From NCBI RefSeq assembly GCF_900112675.1, contig NZ_FOMQ01000002.1:62001-126000 (forward strand): a stretch of 64,000 nt of DNA, in the 5' to 3' direction. This document shows, piece after piece, positions 8,472-17,886 of this stretch; the stretch's first letter is position 1; each line of letters opens with the position of its first letter. The notes beneath the pieces were generated by a model that worked only from the letters and a program-made list of their open reading frames with translations, ran no database searches and had not been told where the DNA came from. Source of the stretch: Paracidovorax konjaci. GTDB taxonomy: Bacteria; Pseudomonadota; Gammaproteobacteria; Burkholderiales; Burkholderiaceae_C. The translations under genes were made by a program, and so were the position numbers.

Positions 8472-9506
8472 TCAAGGCTTGCGGGAAGCCACGGCCTTTT
8501 CGGCGGCGGACACGAGGTCGGCACCGATCTGGCCTTTCCATTTCGTGAAGACCGGGCGGGTCGCCTGGACGAAGGCCTCGCGCTCCGCAGGGCTGAGTTG
8601 CGTCACGGTGACACCGTGGCTGGCGATTTCCTTGAGCAGGGGCTTGTCGGCTTCGATCATTCCCTTGCGCGCAATGGCGATCTGCTCCTTGCCGGCATCC
8701 AGCGCGGCCTGCCGGACGATGTCGCGGTCCGCGGGCGTCCAGGAGTTCCAGATTTCCTTGTTGACCACGAAGATCAACGGATCGTTCATGTAGCCCCACA
8801 TCGTGATGTGCTTCTGCGCGACGGTGTAGAGCTTGGCTGCCATGTACACGGACACGGGATTCTCCTGGCCGTCCACCGCACCGCTCGCCATGGCCGGCTG
8901 TGCATCGGCCCAGCTCATCTGCGTGGGATTCGCGCCCAGGGCCGTGAACGTATCAAGGAAGAGCGGCGAGCCGACGACGCGGATCTTCATCCCCTTGAGG
9001 TCGGCCGGGCTCTTGATGGGTTTTTTGGAGTTGGAGATCTCGCGATAGCCGTTCTCGCCCCAGGCCAGCGGCACCACGCCCGCTTTTTCGAGGGTCTGGA
9101 AGATGCTCTGGCCGACCTCGCCCTGCGTGACGGTATCCACGGACGCGTAGTCCGGGAAGAGAAAGGGCAGGGAGAACAGATTGAGCGCCTTCACCTGTGG
9201 CGACCAGTTGATGGTGGAGCCCACGGCCATGTCGATCACACCCTGGCGCAGCGCGCTGAATTCACGGGTCTGGTCGCCCTGGATGAGCGACACACCGGGG
9301 TAGAGCTTGATGTTGATGCGGCCCTGCGTGCGCTCGCGCACCTTGTTGGCCCAGAGTTCGCCGCCCTTGCCCCAGGGGAAGGCCGTGCCCAGCACCAGCG
9401 ACATGCGGTACTCGCTCTTGTAGTTCTGCGCGAAGGCCGGGGCCGCGGAGAAAGCGAGGGTGGCGGCGGCCGCCACGGCGGTGGCGAGGAAGGTGCGCAG
9501 TTGCAT
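8472..9506 (-). CDS. dctP: TRAP transporter solute receptor, DctP family
   Basis: A 344-residue periplasmic receptor with a clear signal peptide (residues 1-26, cleavage after AFA). Family segments include GVSLIQGDQTREFSALRQG, LPFLFPDYASVD and the ligand-site region KGMKIRVVGSPLFLDTF-ALGANP. The WSPQVKALNLFSLPF block is typical of DctP proteins for C4-dicarboxylates and related organic acids. It is the last gene of a receptor-large-small permease set on the minus strand, 58 bases after dctM. The receptor hands substrate to DctQM, which import it using sodium or proton gradients. Substrate identity is not readable. Confidence 0.92.
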   Translation of the reverse strand: MQLRTFLATAVAAAATLAFSAAPAFAQNYKSEYRMSLVLGTAFPWGKGGELWANKVRERTQGRINIKLYPGVSLIQGDQTREFSALRQGVIDMAVGSTINWSPQVKALNLFSLPFLFPDYASVDTVTQGEVGQSIFQTLEKAGVVPLAWGENGYREISNSKKPIKSPADLKGMKIRVVGSPLFLDTFTALGANPTQMSWADAQPAMASGAVDGQENPVSVYMAAKLYTVAQKHITMWGYMNDPLIFVVNKEIWNSWTPADRDIVRQAALDAGKEQIAIARKGMIEADKPLLKEIASHGVTVTQLSPAEREAFVQATRPVFTKWKGQIGADLVSAAEKAVASRKP

Positions 9507-9564
9507 GGGTCGTCTCCTTGTCAGGGTCTTGTTCGGAAAGGGATGCGCCGGTCGGAGCGCGGTA

Positions 9565-10863
9565 TCAGTAGCCCAGGCGGGCCGGCAGCCACAGGGCCAG
9601 TTGCGGGAAGGCGATCACGGCCACCATCACGAGGAACATGGCCAGCAGCATCGGCCCCACCCAGCGCACGGTGGACTCCATGCGCACGCCTGCGATGCGG
9701 CACGAGACCATGAGGTTCACCGCCAGCGGTGGAGTGAACTGGCCCAGCGCCACCTTGAGCGTGAGGATCACCCCGAACCACACGGGATCCCACTGGTAGT
9801 GCTGCATGATGGGCAGCAGCAGGGGCACGAAGATCAGGAAGATCGAGATGCCGTCCAGGAACATCCCCACGGTGATCAGCAGCAGGATGAGCAGCGACAG
9901 CACGCCCCATTCGCCCAGGCCCGAGTTCACGATGGCGTTGGCGATCGGATCGATCACGCCCAGGGTCGACAGCGAGAACGCGAAGATGCCGGCCAGCGAT
10001 ACCACCAGCAGGATCACCGCCGAAAGCTCGCCCGCCTCGCGAAGGATCGGAAAGAGGTCGCGGATACCGATCGTGCGGTGGATGCACATGCCCACGAAAA
10101 GGCCATAGAACACGGCGACGACGGCCGCCTCGGTCGGCGTGAACCATCCCGCGCGCATGCCGCCCAGGATCAGCACCGGCGCTGCCAGGCCCCAGGCGGC
10201 TTCGCGCAGGCTTTTCCAGAAGGGGGGGCGCGGCATCGTGGCTTCCAGTGCGCCCATGCGGTGGCGCCGCGCCAGCCACACCGCGGGCACGACGAGGGCG
10301 ATGCCGGCCAGCACGCCGGGCACCATGCCGGCCGCGAACAGGGCCGGCACGGACGCGCCGGGGACCAGCACCGAATAGATGATGAACGCCACCGACGGCG
10401 GGATCAGGATGTCCGTGGCGGCGGCGGCGCCCACCACGCTCGCCGAGAAGGAGCCGGGATAGCCGGCGCGGGACATGGCCGCGATCATCACGCCGCCGAC
10501 GGCCGCCGCGTTGGCGGGCCCCGATCCCGAGATGCCGCCGAGGAACATCGCCACGGCGATGGCGACGAGCGGCAGCATGCCCGGCCCGCGGCCCACGATG
10601 GCGACCGCGAAGTTCACCAGGCGCAGGGCCACGCCGGAGCGGTCGAAGATCGAGCCCACCAGGACGAACATGGGGATCGCCAGCAGCGGGTACTTGCCGA
10701 GCCCCGCATAGAAGTTCTGCGGCACGGCCAACAGGCCGAACCAGGGGCTGTCGGCATTGGCGATGGCGATGGCGGCCGTGCCGGCCAGCCCCAGCGCCGC
10801 CCCGATGGGCACGCCGGCGGCCATCATGCCCAGGAACACCGCGAACAGCAGTGCCGCGATCAT
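9565..10863 (-). CDS. dctM: TRAP transporter large permease, DctM family
   Basis: A 432-residue membrane protein with about 12 helices, the conducting subunit of the TRAP importer. Visible landmarks are the amphipathic start MIAALLFAVFLGMMAAGVPI, PLLAIPMFVLVGSIFDRSG and GGISGSGPANAAAVGG. The frame is open far upstream; the ATG at 10863 is chosen because it overlaps the dctQ stop by four bases (ATGA) and gives the usual DctM N-terminus. It forms a complex with the small permease encoded just upstream and works with the DctP receptor. Confidence 0.92.
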   Translation of the reverse strand: MIAALLFAVFLGMMAAGVPIGAALGLAGTAAIAIANADSPWFGLLAVPQNFYAGLGKYPLLAIPMFVLVGSIFDRSGVALRLVNFAVAIVGRGPGMLPLVAIAVAMFLGGISGSGPANAAAVGGVMIAAMSRAGYPGSFSASVVGAAAATDILIPPSVAFIIYSVLVPGASVPALFAAGMVPGVLAGIALVVPAVWLARRHRMGALEATMPRPPFWKSLREAAWGLAAPVLILGGMRAGWFTPTEAAVVAVFYGLFVGMCIHRTIGIRDLFPILREAGELSAVILLVVSLAGIFAFSLSTLGVIDPIANAIVNSGLGEWGVLSLLILLLITVGMFLDGISIFLIFVPLLLPIMQHYQWDPVWFGVILTLKVALGQFTPPLAVNLMVSCRIAGVRMESTVRWVGPMLLAMFLVMVAVIAFPQLALWLPARLGY

Positions 10864-11432
10864 GGCCGTGCGTCCTGTGGGGGGGCGTCCGCGGCACTGC
10901 GGCGGCGCAGCAGTCCGATGGCGCGGAAGGTGATCAGCGCCGAGAGCACCGGCAGCCAGGCCGAATACCACCATTGCGGTACGCCGATGCCGGGCGACGT
11001 TTCGCCGAAGCGCCAGTCGTCCCACGCGACGCGGGCGCTCAGGATGGCGATCCCCGCGAACAGCAACGCGACCGCCAGGGCCCCGAAGCGGGCCAGACGG
11101 CGGCGGCGCTCTGGCGAGCCTCCCTCGGCGAAATATTCGATGCGGATGTGCACGTCGCGCGCCACGGCGGCCGAGCCTGCCACGAGGGCCAGCACGATCA
11201 TGAGGAAGACGGAAATCTCTTCGGTCCAGGCGAAGGACGAATTGGTGAAGTAGCGCACGAGCACATTGGCGAACGTGATGAGCGCGAGCAGCGCCATGAC
11301 GATCACGGTCATGGCGTCTTCGAAGCGCAGCGATCGCGGAAGAGGGCTCTCGGGGGAGGGGGCCATGCCGGGGAGCGCGGATTCGGGGGCACGGTTTTCG
11401 GCGTCGGGGCCGGGAGAAGAGGAGGCGGGCAT
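10860..11432 (-). CDS. dctQ: TRAP transporter small permease, DctQ family
   Basis: A 190-residue membrane protein with four predicted helices, beginning after a Pro/Ser-rich N-terminal extension. The first helix LRFEDAMTVIVMALLALITFANVLVR and the SSFAWTEEISVFLMIVLALV segment are typical of DctQ. It pairs with DctM in the inner membrane. Two starts are possible, 11432 and 11366 (168 residues); neither has a good ribosome binding site. It is the first gene of the minus-strand operon and is divergent from the LysR gene 190 bases away. Confidence 0.82.
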   Translation of the reverse strand: MPASSSPGPDAENRAPESALPGMAPSPESPLPRSLRFEDAMTVIVMALLALITFANVLVRYFTNSSFAWTEEISVFLMIVLALVAGSAAVARDVHIRIEYFAEGGSPERRRRLARFGALAVALLFAGIAILSARVAWDDWRFGETSPGIGVPQWWYSAWLPVLSALITFRAIGLLRRRSAADAPPQDARP

Positions 11433-11623
11433 GGAGCGGGCGGCGGACGGGCGAAGGGCGGCATCGGCGGTCCGGAGGCCGTGGCGTCGTGTGCCCCGGG
11501 CTGGACGGTATGGGCGCCGGTGGGGCGCCCCGGCATTGTGCAACCGGATGTGCGCGAAGCTGGTGCAGGGTTTCCCGAAGTGGCTCCGGCAACGGCCGGG
11601 CCGGCGCGCAGATAATGCGCGCC

Positions 11624-12562
11624 ATGGAAACCAAGTGGCTCGAGGATTTTGTCAGCCTCGCGGAGACGCGCAGCTTCAGCCGGTCGGCGCAGCTGCGGCA
11701 CGTGACCCAGCCCGCGTTCTCGCGGCGCATCCAGGCGCTGGAAGCCTGGGCTGGGACCGATCTCGTGGACCGAAGCTCCTACCCCACCCGGCTCACGCCG
11801 GCGGGCAAGACGCTGTACGAGGAGGCGCTGGACGTCCTGCAGTCGCTGCAGAACACGCGTGCCATGCTCCGTGCGCACACCAGCGCCGACAAGGACATGG
11901 TCGAGTTCGCGGTCCCGCACACGCTGGCCTTCACCTTCTTTCCTGCCTGGCTGTCCGGGCTGCGCGAGCGTTTCGGGCCCGTCAAGAGCCGGCTGATCGC
12001 CCTCAACGTCCATGACGCCGTCCTGCGCCTGGTGGAAGGGGGTTGCGATCTGCTGATCGCCTACCACCACCCGTCCCAGCCGCTTCAGCTCGACTCCGAC
12101 CGGTACGACATGGTCACGCTGGGGCAGGAGATCCTCTCCCCCTATTCGCGGGCCGACAGCGACGGCCGGCCGCTCTACACGCTGCCGGGCGAGCCGGGCC
12201 AGCCGCTGCCCTACCTCGGCTACGCACCGGGGGCCTACCTGGGCCGCGTGACGGAATTGATCCTCAAGCAATCCGGCACCGCGATCCATCTGGACCGCGT
12301 CTATGAGACCGACATGGCCGAAGGCCTGAAAGCCATGGCACTGGAAGGGCACGGCATCGCCTTCCTGCCGCACAGCGCGGTCAAGAAGGAACTGCGCTCG
12401 CGCCGGCTGGTGAGCGCGGTGCGCGACGGCATGCAGGACATGCAGATGGCCATGGAGGTGCGTGCCTACCGGCAGAAGCCCTCGGCCAAGGAGCGCGTCA
12501 AAGGCACTGCGGAATCCTTGTGGAGCTATCTCCAGGCCCACGGCACGGACAAGCCGCTGTAG
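11624..12562 (+). CDS. LysR-family transcriptional regulator, likely of the TRAP operon
   Basis: A 312-residue LysR protein. The N-terminal helix-turn-helix is METKWLEDFVSLAETRSFSRSAQLRHVTQPAFSRRIQALE, here read in two parts: the scaffold and the recognition helix around VTQPAFSRRI. The effector domain runs from about residue 90 to the end and includes the hinge FAVPHTLAFTFF. It is divergent from dctQ, the classic arrangement for a LysR gene that controls its neighbour in response to the imported substrate and represses itself. An in-frame ATG at 11615 would add three residues. Control of the TRAP operon is inferred from position only. Confidence 0.9.
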   Translation: METKWLEDFVSLAETRSFSRSAQLRHVTQPAFSRRIQALEAWAGTDLVDRSSYPTRLTPAGKTLYEEALDVLQSLQNTRAMLRAHTSADKDMVEFAVPHTLAFTFFPAWLSGLRERFGPVKSRLIALNVHDAVLRLVEGGCDLLIAYHHPSQPLQLDSDRYDMVTLGQEILSPYSRADSDGRPLYTLPGEPGQPLPYLGYAPGAYLGRVTELILKQSGTAIHLDRVYETDMAEGLKAMALEGHGIAFLPHSAVKKELRSRRLVSAVRDGMQDMQMAMEVRAYRQKPSAKERVKGTAESLWSYLQAHGTDKPL

Positions 12563-12582
12563 CGTAAGCTATCGGCGTTATG

Positions 12583-12615
12583 TGCCGATTGCATGAAGCA
12601 AGCCTGCAATCGGCA
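12583..12615. repeat. Perfect 11-bp inverted repeat after the LysR gene
   Basis: The arms TGCCGATTGCA (12583-12593) and TGCAATCGGCA (12605-12615) are exact inverted complements with 11 bases between them. The site lies 20 bases after the LysR stop and about 130 bases before the first receptor gene. No T-tract follows, so it could be a factor-dependent stop, an mRNA-stabilising hairpin or an operator. Confidence 0.55.
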
Positions 12616-12745
12616 TTGGAAAGCGGGTGTGACAGGACGTACATTCCGGTCCGGCATCCGGGTGGTAGTTACTGAACTGCCATTGAAAGAGAGGCCCGGC
12701 TGGCGCAGTTTTTGCGTTGGCTCGTATTCCATGCCGAGACAAACC

Positions 12746-13636
12746 ATGAATCCTGTTCGCCTGTGGCGTGCCGTGCTGGGCACGGCTGCTTTCTGCTGTG
12801 CTGTGGCGTCCCATGCGGGGGTTCTCGAACGCATTGCCTCGGGTGGCAAGCTGGTCGTGGCGTACCGTGATGCGTCGATTCCTTTTTCGATCAAGGACGC
12901 GAAGGGCCAGCCCGCAGGCTATGCGGTCGACCTGTGCCAGCGGATCGCTGAAGCCGTGCGCCGCAAGACCGGCCGCAAGGACATGGAGATCGAGTACCTG
13001 CCGGTCGATCTGGTCACGCGCATGGACGCCATCAGCAAGGGGCGGGCCGACCTGGAATGCGGGTCCACGACGAACAACGCCGAGCGGCGCCAGATCGTCG
13101 CATTCACCATCCCCCACTTCATCACGGGCTCCCGCCTGCTGGTGAAGGCGTCCAGCCCTATCGACCGCATCGAGGACATGACCGGCAAGAAGCTGGTATC
13201 CACCCGAGGCACGACACCGCTCAAGACGGTGCAGCAGCTCAACCGCGAGCGGGCCTTGCAGATGACCATTCTCGAAGCACCGGACGACGTGCATGCGGTA
13301 GAGATGGTGGAGAAGGGCGAGGCCGATGCCTTCGCGATGGACGACGTGCTGCTGTTTGCGCTGGCGGCGAGCCGCCCCGATCCGAAGTCCCTCAAGGTCG
13401 TGGGTAAATTCATCACGGCCGAAGCCCTGGCGATCATGCTGCCCAAGGGCGATGCCGAGTTCAAGAAGGTCGTCGACGACGAGATGCGGCGCCTCATCAC
13501 GAGCCGCGAGATCTATCCCATCTACGACAAATGGTTCAACCAGCCGATTCCGCCGGCCAACCGGGCATTGAACTTGCCTGTGAGCTATCTGCTGCGTGAA
13601 TTCTGGAAATACCCTTCCGACCAGGTTCCGTTCTGA
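12746..13636 (+). CDS. Amino-acid ABC transporter receptor (GltI-like), first copy
   Basis: A 296-residue periplasmic receptor of the family that binds glutamate/aspartate. The signal peptide is residues 1-24 (cleavage after SHA). The mature protein keeps PFSIKDAKGQPAGYAVDLC, the ADLECGSTTNNAERRQ block and YPIYDKWFNQPIPP, all shared with the second receptor at 13760. The frame is open upstream; the ATG at 12746 is used because it gives a normal signal peptide. It is upstream of the gltI-J-K-L genes but has its own weak hairpin after it, so it may be expressed separately and widen the ligand range of one permease. Confidence 0.85.
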   Translation: MNPVRLWRAVLGTAAFCCAVASHAGVLERIASGGKLVVAYRDASIPFSIKDAKGQPAGYAVDLCQRIAEAVRRKTGRKDMEIEYLPVDLVTRMDAISKGRADLECGSTTNNAERRQIVAFTIPHFITGSRLLVKASSPIDRIEDMTGKKLVSTRGTTPLKTVQQLNRERALQMTILEAPDDVHAVEMVEKGEADAFAMDDVLLFALAASRPDPKSLKVVGKFITAEALAIMLPKGDAEFKKVVDDEMRRLITSREIYPIYDKWFNQPIPPANRALNLPVSYLLREFWKYPSDQVPF

Positions 13637-13759
13637 CACCCCCGTGCCTCCGGCACGCGTGTTTCCCCCATTCGGGATATTCCCTGCAACGGCAAGTACT
13701 TTGCAGGCGTCTATCTAGAATGAGCCTTTCCCTTGTATCCATAAGCTAAGGAGATTCTG

Positions 13760-14662
13760 ATGAAGAAACATTTGTTGGCAGTTGCCGTGACGGCCCTCGC
13801 TGCAGGCAGCGTGTTCGCCCAGGCGAACGACACGCTGGCCAAGGTCAAGGCTTCCGGCACGATCACCGAAGGCGTGCGCGAGTCTTCCGGTCTCTCCTAC
13901 ACCCTGGGCGACGGCAAGTACACGGGCTTCCACTACGACGTGTGCGCCCACGTGATCTCCGACATCCAGAAGCAGCTGGGCCTGGCCAAGCTCGAAGTGA
14001 AGTACCAGCCGGTGACTTCCCAGAACCGCATTCCGCTGGTGCAGAACGGCACGGTGGACATCGAGTGCGGCTCGACCACCAACAACCAGGCCCGCCAGAA
14101 GGACGTGGCCTTCGCCGTGACCACCTACGTGGAAGAAGTGCGCATCGCCGTCAAGGCCAATTCCGGCATCGCCGGCATCAAGGACCTGAACGGCAAGACC
14201 ATCGCCACGACGACGGGCACCACCTCGGTGCAGACGCTGCGCAAGAACAAGCGCGCCGATGGCCTGACGTTCAAGGAAGTGTTCGGCAAGGACCACTCCG
14301 ACAGCTTCCTGCTGCTCGAATCCGGCCGTGCCGACGCGTTCATCATGGACGGCTCCATCCTGGCTTCCAACATCGCCAAGTCCAAGGCTCCGAACGATTT
14401 CAAGATCGTCGGTGAAACGCTGAGCGTGGAACCCATCGCCATCATGATCCGCAAGGACGACGCAGGCTTCAAGAAGGCCGTGGACGACAGCATCAAGGGC
14501 ATGATGAAGTCGGGCGAAATGGCCAAGCTGTACGACAAGTGGTTCCTGCAACCCATTCCGCCGAACAACGTGAAGGTGGGCCTGCCGGCCAGCGATGCGA
14601 CCAAGGCTGCCTGGGCGAACCCCAACGACAAGCCGATGGAAGAGTACTCCCTCAAGGATTGA
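13760..14662 (+). CDS. gltI: Glutamate/aspartate ABC transporter receptor GltI
   Basis: A 300-residue receptor with signal peptide 1-20 (cleavage after VFA). It shows the GltI pattern: GVRESSGLSYTLGDGKYTGF for ligand binding, VDIECGSTTNNQARQKDVAF, and YDKWFLQPIPPNN near the end. AAGGAG at 13748-13753 stands six bases before the ATG. A strong terminator-like hairpin lies between this gene and gltJ, a common way to make more receptor than permease. With gltJKL it forms a complete acidic-amino-acid importer. Confidence 0.92.
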   Translation: MKKHLLAVAVTALAAGSVFAQANDTLAKVKASGTITEGVRESSGLSYTLGDGKYTGFHYDVCAHVISDIQKQLGLAKLEVKYQPVTSQNRIPLVQNGTVDIECGSTTNNQARQKDVAFAVTTYVEEVRIAVKANSGIAGIKDLNGKTIATTTGTTSVQTLRKNKRADGLTFKEVFGKDHSDSFLLLESGRADAFIMDGSILASNIAKSKAPNDFKIVGETLSVEPIAIMIRKDDAGFKKAVDDSIKGMMKSGEMAKLYDKWFLQPIPPNNVKVGLPASDATKAAWANPNDKPMEEYSLKD

Positions 14663-14688
14663 TGCGAACGGACGTGCCCGTCCCTGCG

Positions 14689-14717
14689 AACGCCCACCTG
14701 ACGGTGGGCGTTTGTTT
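14689..14717 (+). terminator. Intra-operon terminator/attenuator between gltI and gltJ
   Basis: A perfect 10-bp stem (AACGCCCACC, 14689-14698, with GGTGGGCGTT, 14703-14712) encloses a four-base loop and is followed by TGTTTGT. It starts 27 bases after the gltI stop. Partial termination here would give high receptor and lower permease mRNA. Confidence 0.75.
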
Positions 14718-14783
14718 GTCGCTCCGGCAGGGGCGGGCACCCGCTGGATTTCAGGACGTATGACGATTTGAGAAGGAATTCCC

Positions 14784-15515
14784 ATGGGATCGAATTGGGA
14801 TTGGCAGGTTTTCCTGCAGGACCCGGGGGGCGAATATCCGACCTACCTCCAGTGGATGCTCTCCGCTTGGGGGTGGACCGTGTCGGTGGCCCTGCTGGCG
14901 CTGGTGATTGCGCTCGTGGCGGGCTCGGTCGTCGGTACGCTGCGCACGCTGCCCGACAACAAGGTGCTGGTCGGTTTCGGCAACGCATGGGTGGAGCTGT
15001 TCCGCAACATCCCCCTGCTGGTACAGATCTTTCTCTGGTACCACGTGGTGCCGGCCATCTTCCCGGTGATGAAGAACGTGTCGGGCTTCATCCTCGTGGT
15101 GCTGGCGCTGGGATTCTTCACATCCGCCCGGATCGCAGAGCAGGTGCGCTCGGGCATCCAGGCATTGCCGCGCGGCCAGCGGTATGCGGGCATGGCGCTG
15201 GGCTTCACGACGGTGCAGTACTACCGCTACGTGCTGCTGCCCATGGCTTTCCGGATCATCATCCCGCCGCTCACGAGCGAGACGATGAACATCTTCAAGA
15301 ACTCGTCCGTGGCGTTTGCCGTGTCGGTCACCGAACTGACCATGTTCGCGATGCAGGCCCAGGAAGAAACCTCGCGCGGCATCGAGATCTACCTGGCCGT
15401 CACGGGGCTCTACATGGTTTCCGCTTTCGCGATCAACCGGATCATGGCTTTCATCGAAAAACGTGCACGCGTGCCGGGCTTCATCGTGGCGGGTGGCGCC
15501 GGCGGGGGGCACTGA
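14784..15515 (+). CDS. gltJ: Glutamate/aspartate ABC permease GltJ
   Basis: A 243-residue permease of the HisMQ/GltJK family with five or six helices. The N-terminus has WDWQVFLQD like E. coli GltJ. The EAA-type cytoplasmic loop that docks on the ATPase is around GIQALPRGQRYAGMALGFTTVQ-YYRYVLLPMAFR. AAGGA at 14773-14777 precedes the ATG. It pairs with GltK, encoded one base downstream, to form the channel. The end of the gene encodes a short glycine-rich tail. Confidence 0.92.
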   Translation: MGSNWDWQVFLQDPGGEYPTYLQWMLSAWGWTVSVALLALVIALVAGSVVGTLRTLPDNKVLVGFGNAWVELFRNIPLLVQIFLWYHVVPAIFPVMKNVSGFILVVLALGFFTSARIAEQVRSGIQALPRGQRYAGMALGFTTVQYYRYVLLPMAFRIIIPPLTSETMNIFKNSSVAFAVSVTELTMFAMQAQEETSRGIEIYLAVTGLYMVSAFAINRIMAFIEKRARVPGFIVAGGAGGGH

Positions 15516-15516
15516 C

Positions 15517-16185
15517 ATGATGTCGCTCGATTTCTCCTTCTACAGCTGGGACATCATCAGCAAGTTCGTGCTGAAGGGTTTCTACTTCAGCATCGTGCTC
15601 ACGATCGTGGCCACGCTCGGCGGCATCCTGTTCGGCACGTTGCTGGCGCTCATGCGCCTGTCGGGCCGCAGCTGGCTCGTCGTGCCGGCAACGATCTACG
15701 TCAACGGCATGCGCAGCATTCCGCTGGTCATGGTGATCCTGTGGTTCTTCCTGCTGGTGCCGTTCCTGGTGGGCAAGCCCATCGGGGCCGAGATGTCTGC
15801 GGTGATCACGTTCATCGCCTTCGAGGCCGCGTACTTCAGCGAGATCATGCGTGCGGGTATCCAGTCGATCTCGCGCGGGCAGGTGTTCGCCGGTCAGGCG
15901 CTGGGCATGACCTACGGGCAGAACATGAAGCTCGTGATCCTTCCGCAGGCGTTCCGCAACATGCTGCCGGTGCTGCTCACGCAGACCATCATCCTGTTCC
16001 AGGACACCTCGCTCGTGTATGCCATCGGCGCCTATGACATGCTCAAGGGCTTCGAGACCGCGGGCAAGAACTACGGCCGCCCCATCGAGGCCTACCTGCT
16101 GGCGGCCGTCGTGTATTTCGTGATGTGCTTCGCGCTTTCCTGGGCCGTGAAGCGCCTGCACCGGAAAATCGCCATCATTCGCTGA
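15517..16185 (+). CDS. gltK: Glutamate/aspartate ABC permease GltK
   Basis: A 222-residue permease, partner of GltJ. It has the family's first helix FKGFYFSIVLTIVATLGG-like segment (here VLKGFYFSIVLTIVATLGG), the RSIPLVMVILWFF segment and the EAA loop GIQSISRGQVFAGQALGMTY. Two adjacent ATGs, at 15517 and 15520, are possible; the first is one base after the gltJ stop, so translation is probably coupled. Inner-membrane location. Confidence 0.92.
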   Translation: MMSLDFSFYSWDIISKFVLKGFYFSIVLTIVATLGGILFGTLLALMRLSGRSWLVVPATIYVNGMRSIPLVMVILWFFLLVPFLVGKPIGAEMSAVITFIAFEAAYFSEIMRAGIQSISRGQVFAGQALGMTYGQNMKLVILPQAFRNMLPVLLTQTIILFQDTSLVYAIGAYDMLKGFETAGKNYGRPIEAYLLAAVVYFVMCFALSWAVKRLHRKIAIIR

Positions 16186-16207
16186 TGTGCTCTGAGGAAT
16201 GAACCAA

Positions 16208-16945
<738 letters not shown>

Positions 16946-17019
16946 CCGGGGCATCCGGCAGGGCCCTGGCCGCGGCACCCTCGGGCCGCGCGGGCCGTGG
17001 GCCTTGCTGTTCCGCTTGG

Positions 17020-17047
17020 GAAAGCGCCTTCGGGCGCTTTCTTTTTT
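17020..17047 (+). terminator. Rho-independent terminator of the glt operon
   Basis: GAAAGCGCC (17020-17028), a TTCG tetraloop and GGCGCTTTC (17033-17041) are followed by six Ts. The UUCG loop and T-tract make it a canonical terminator, 75 bases after the gltL stop. The rest of the 287-base gap up to 17232 holds no other gene that I can support. Confidence 0.92.
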
Positions 17048-17232
17048 GGGCGGGCGGCATCGGTAGCCGCCCCGCGGGCCTGCGGATTCCCTTCGCGGCC
17101 GGTCCCGCGATGGCCGCGCATGGTCGGTGGCGACCATGGCACGCGGCATCTCCGCCCGGCTTGCCGCCGGAGCCATGGCGCCGGATCATGGGGCCTCCGG
17201 CACGCCGCCGCTTCGCTTCCCTTGCCCTGCCC

Positions 17233-17664
17233 ATGCGCCCGACCGACCCCGCTCCCGAACCGCAGCGCCCGCCGCCGCATGCGCGGTTGCGCCCCGGTGG
17301 TGTGCGGGAGCAGGTCGTGCTCTGGCATCCGGAGGCCCCTGCGCAGCCGGCCATGGGGACGCCCTGCAATGGCTGCGGGCTGTGCTGCCTCGCCGAGCCC
17401 TGCCCGCTGGGCATGCTGGTGTCCCGCCGCCGCACCGGTGCCTGCGTGGCATTGCGCTGGAGCCCCGCCGAGCGGCCGGGGCAGGGCGGGCGCTACGTAT
17501 GCGGCATGGTGGCGGATCCGGCCGGTGTCACCGGCTGGCGCCATGCCTGGGCCCTGCGCTGGCTGAAGGCGCTGTCGCTGCGCTGGATCGCCGCGGGGCG
17601 GGGGTGCGACGCGCTCCCGCTGGAGGCGGTGCGGCCGCCCGGGGGCGAACCGCCGCCCGGGTGA
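17233..17664 (+). CDS. Small cysteine-cluster protein, function unknown
   Basis: A 143-residue protein that I do not recognise beyond its metal-site look. A dense cluster C45-x2-C48-x2-C51-C52-x4-C57 sits in the middle, reminiscent of the zinc/iron-chelating YkgJ-type cysteine-cluster proteins. Further cysteines follow in GACVAL, YVCGMV and GRGCDAL. The first 40 residues are proline-rich, and the tail is also Pro/Gly-rich. There is no signal peptide. The frame is open upstream, so the start is uncertain; the ATG at 17233 is the first before the conserved-looking part. It stands alone between the glt terminator and a Bug receptor gene. Confidence 0.6.
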   Translation: MRPTDPAPEPQRPPPHARLRPGGVREQVVLWHPEAPAQPAMGTPCNGCGLCCLAEPCPLGMLVSRRRTGACVALRWSPAERPGQGGRYVCGMVADPAGVTGWRHAWALRWLKALSLRWIAAGRGCDALPLEAVRPPGGEPPPG

Positions 17665-17774
17665 GCCGTGGACGCCCATGCCGGATGCGCGGTGTGCAGG
17701 GCCCCCCCGGCGCTTGCTGCCGGGCATGGGCGGTAACCCGTATCGAGCGCGGCAGCGCCGCGCCGCCGCCGCAG

Positions 17775-17784
17775 GTCACGTGAC
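17775..17784. promoter_or_regulatory. 10-bp perfect palindrome upstream of a Bug gene
   Basis: GTCACGTGAC is a perfect palindrome about 100 bases before the Bug receptor start. It may be an operator, but a 10-bp palindrome can also arise by chance. Confidence 0.25.
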
Positions 17785-17886
17785 ACCCCCGCGACAGGAG
17801 GTCAGGGTTTGCGTCGTTGGCAGCGGGCCGGTGCCGCGCTGCAATGGCCGGATTGCCTTTTCCTTTCTCGATCAGGAGTTACGTAC

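Noticed and set aside
13693-13721. A TAGAAT -10 box before gltI
   Set aside because: The hexamer is fair, but no -35 element is found at a suitable distance, and TTGCAG nearby is spaced wrongly.
17775-17784. GTCACGTGAC as evidence of a specific regulator
   Set aside because: A 10-bp palindrome is too short to name a factor; it is listed only as a weak site.
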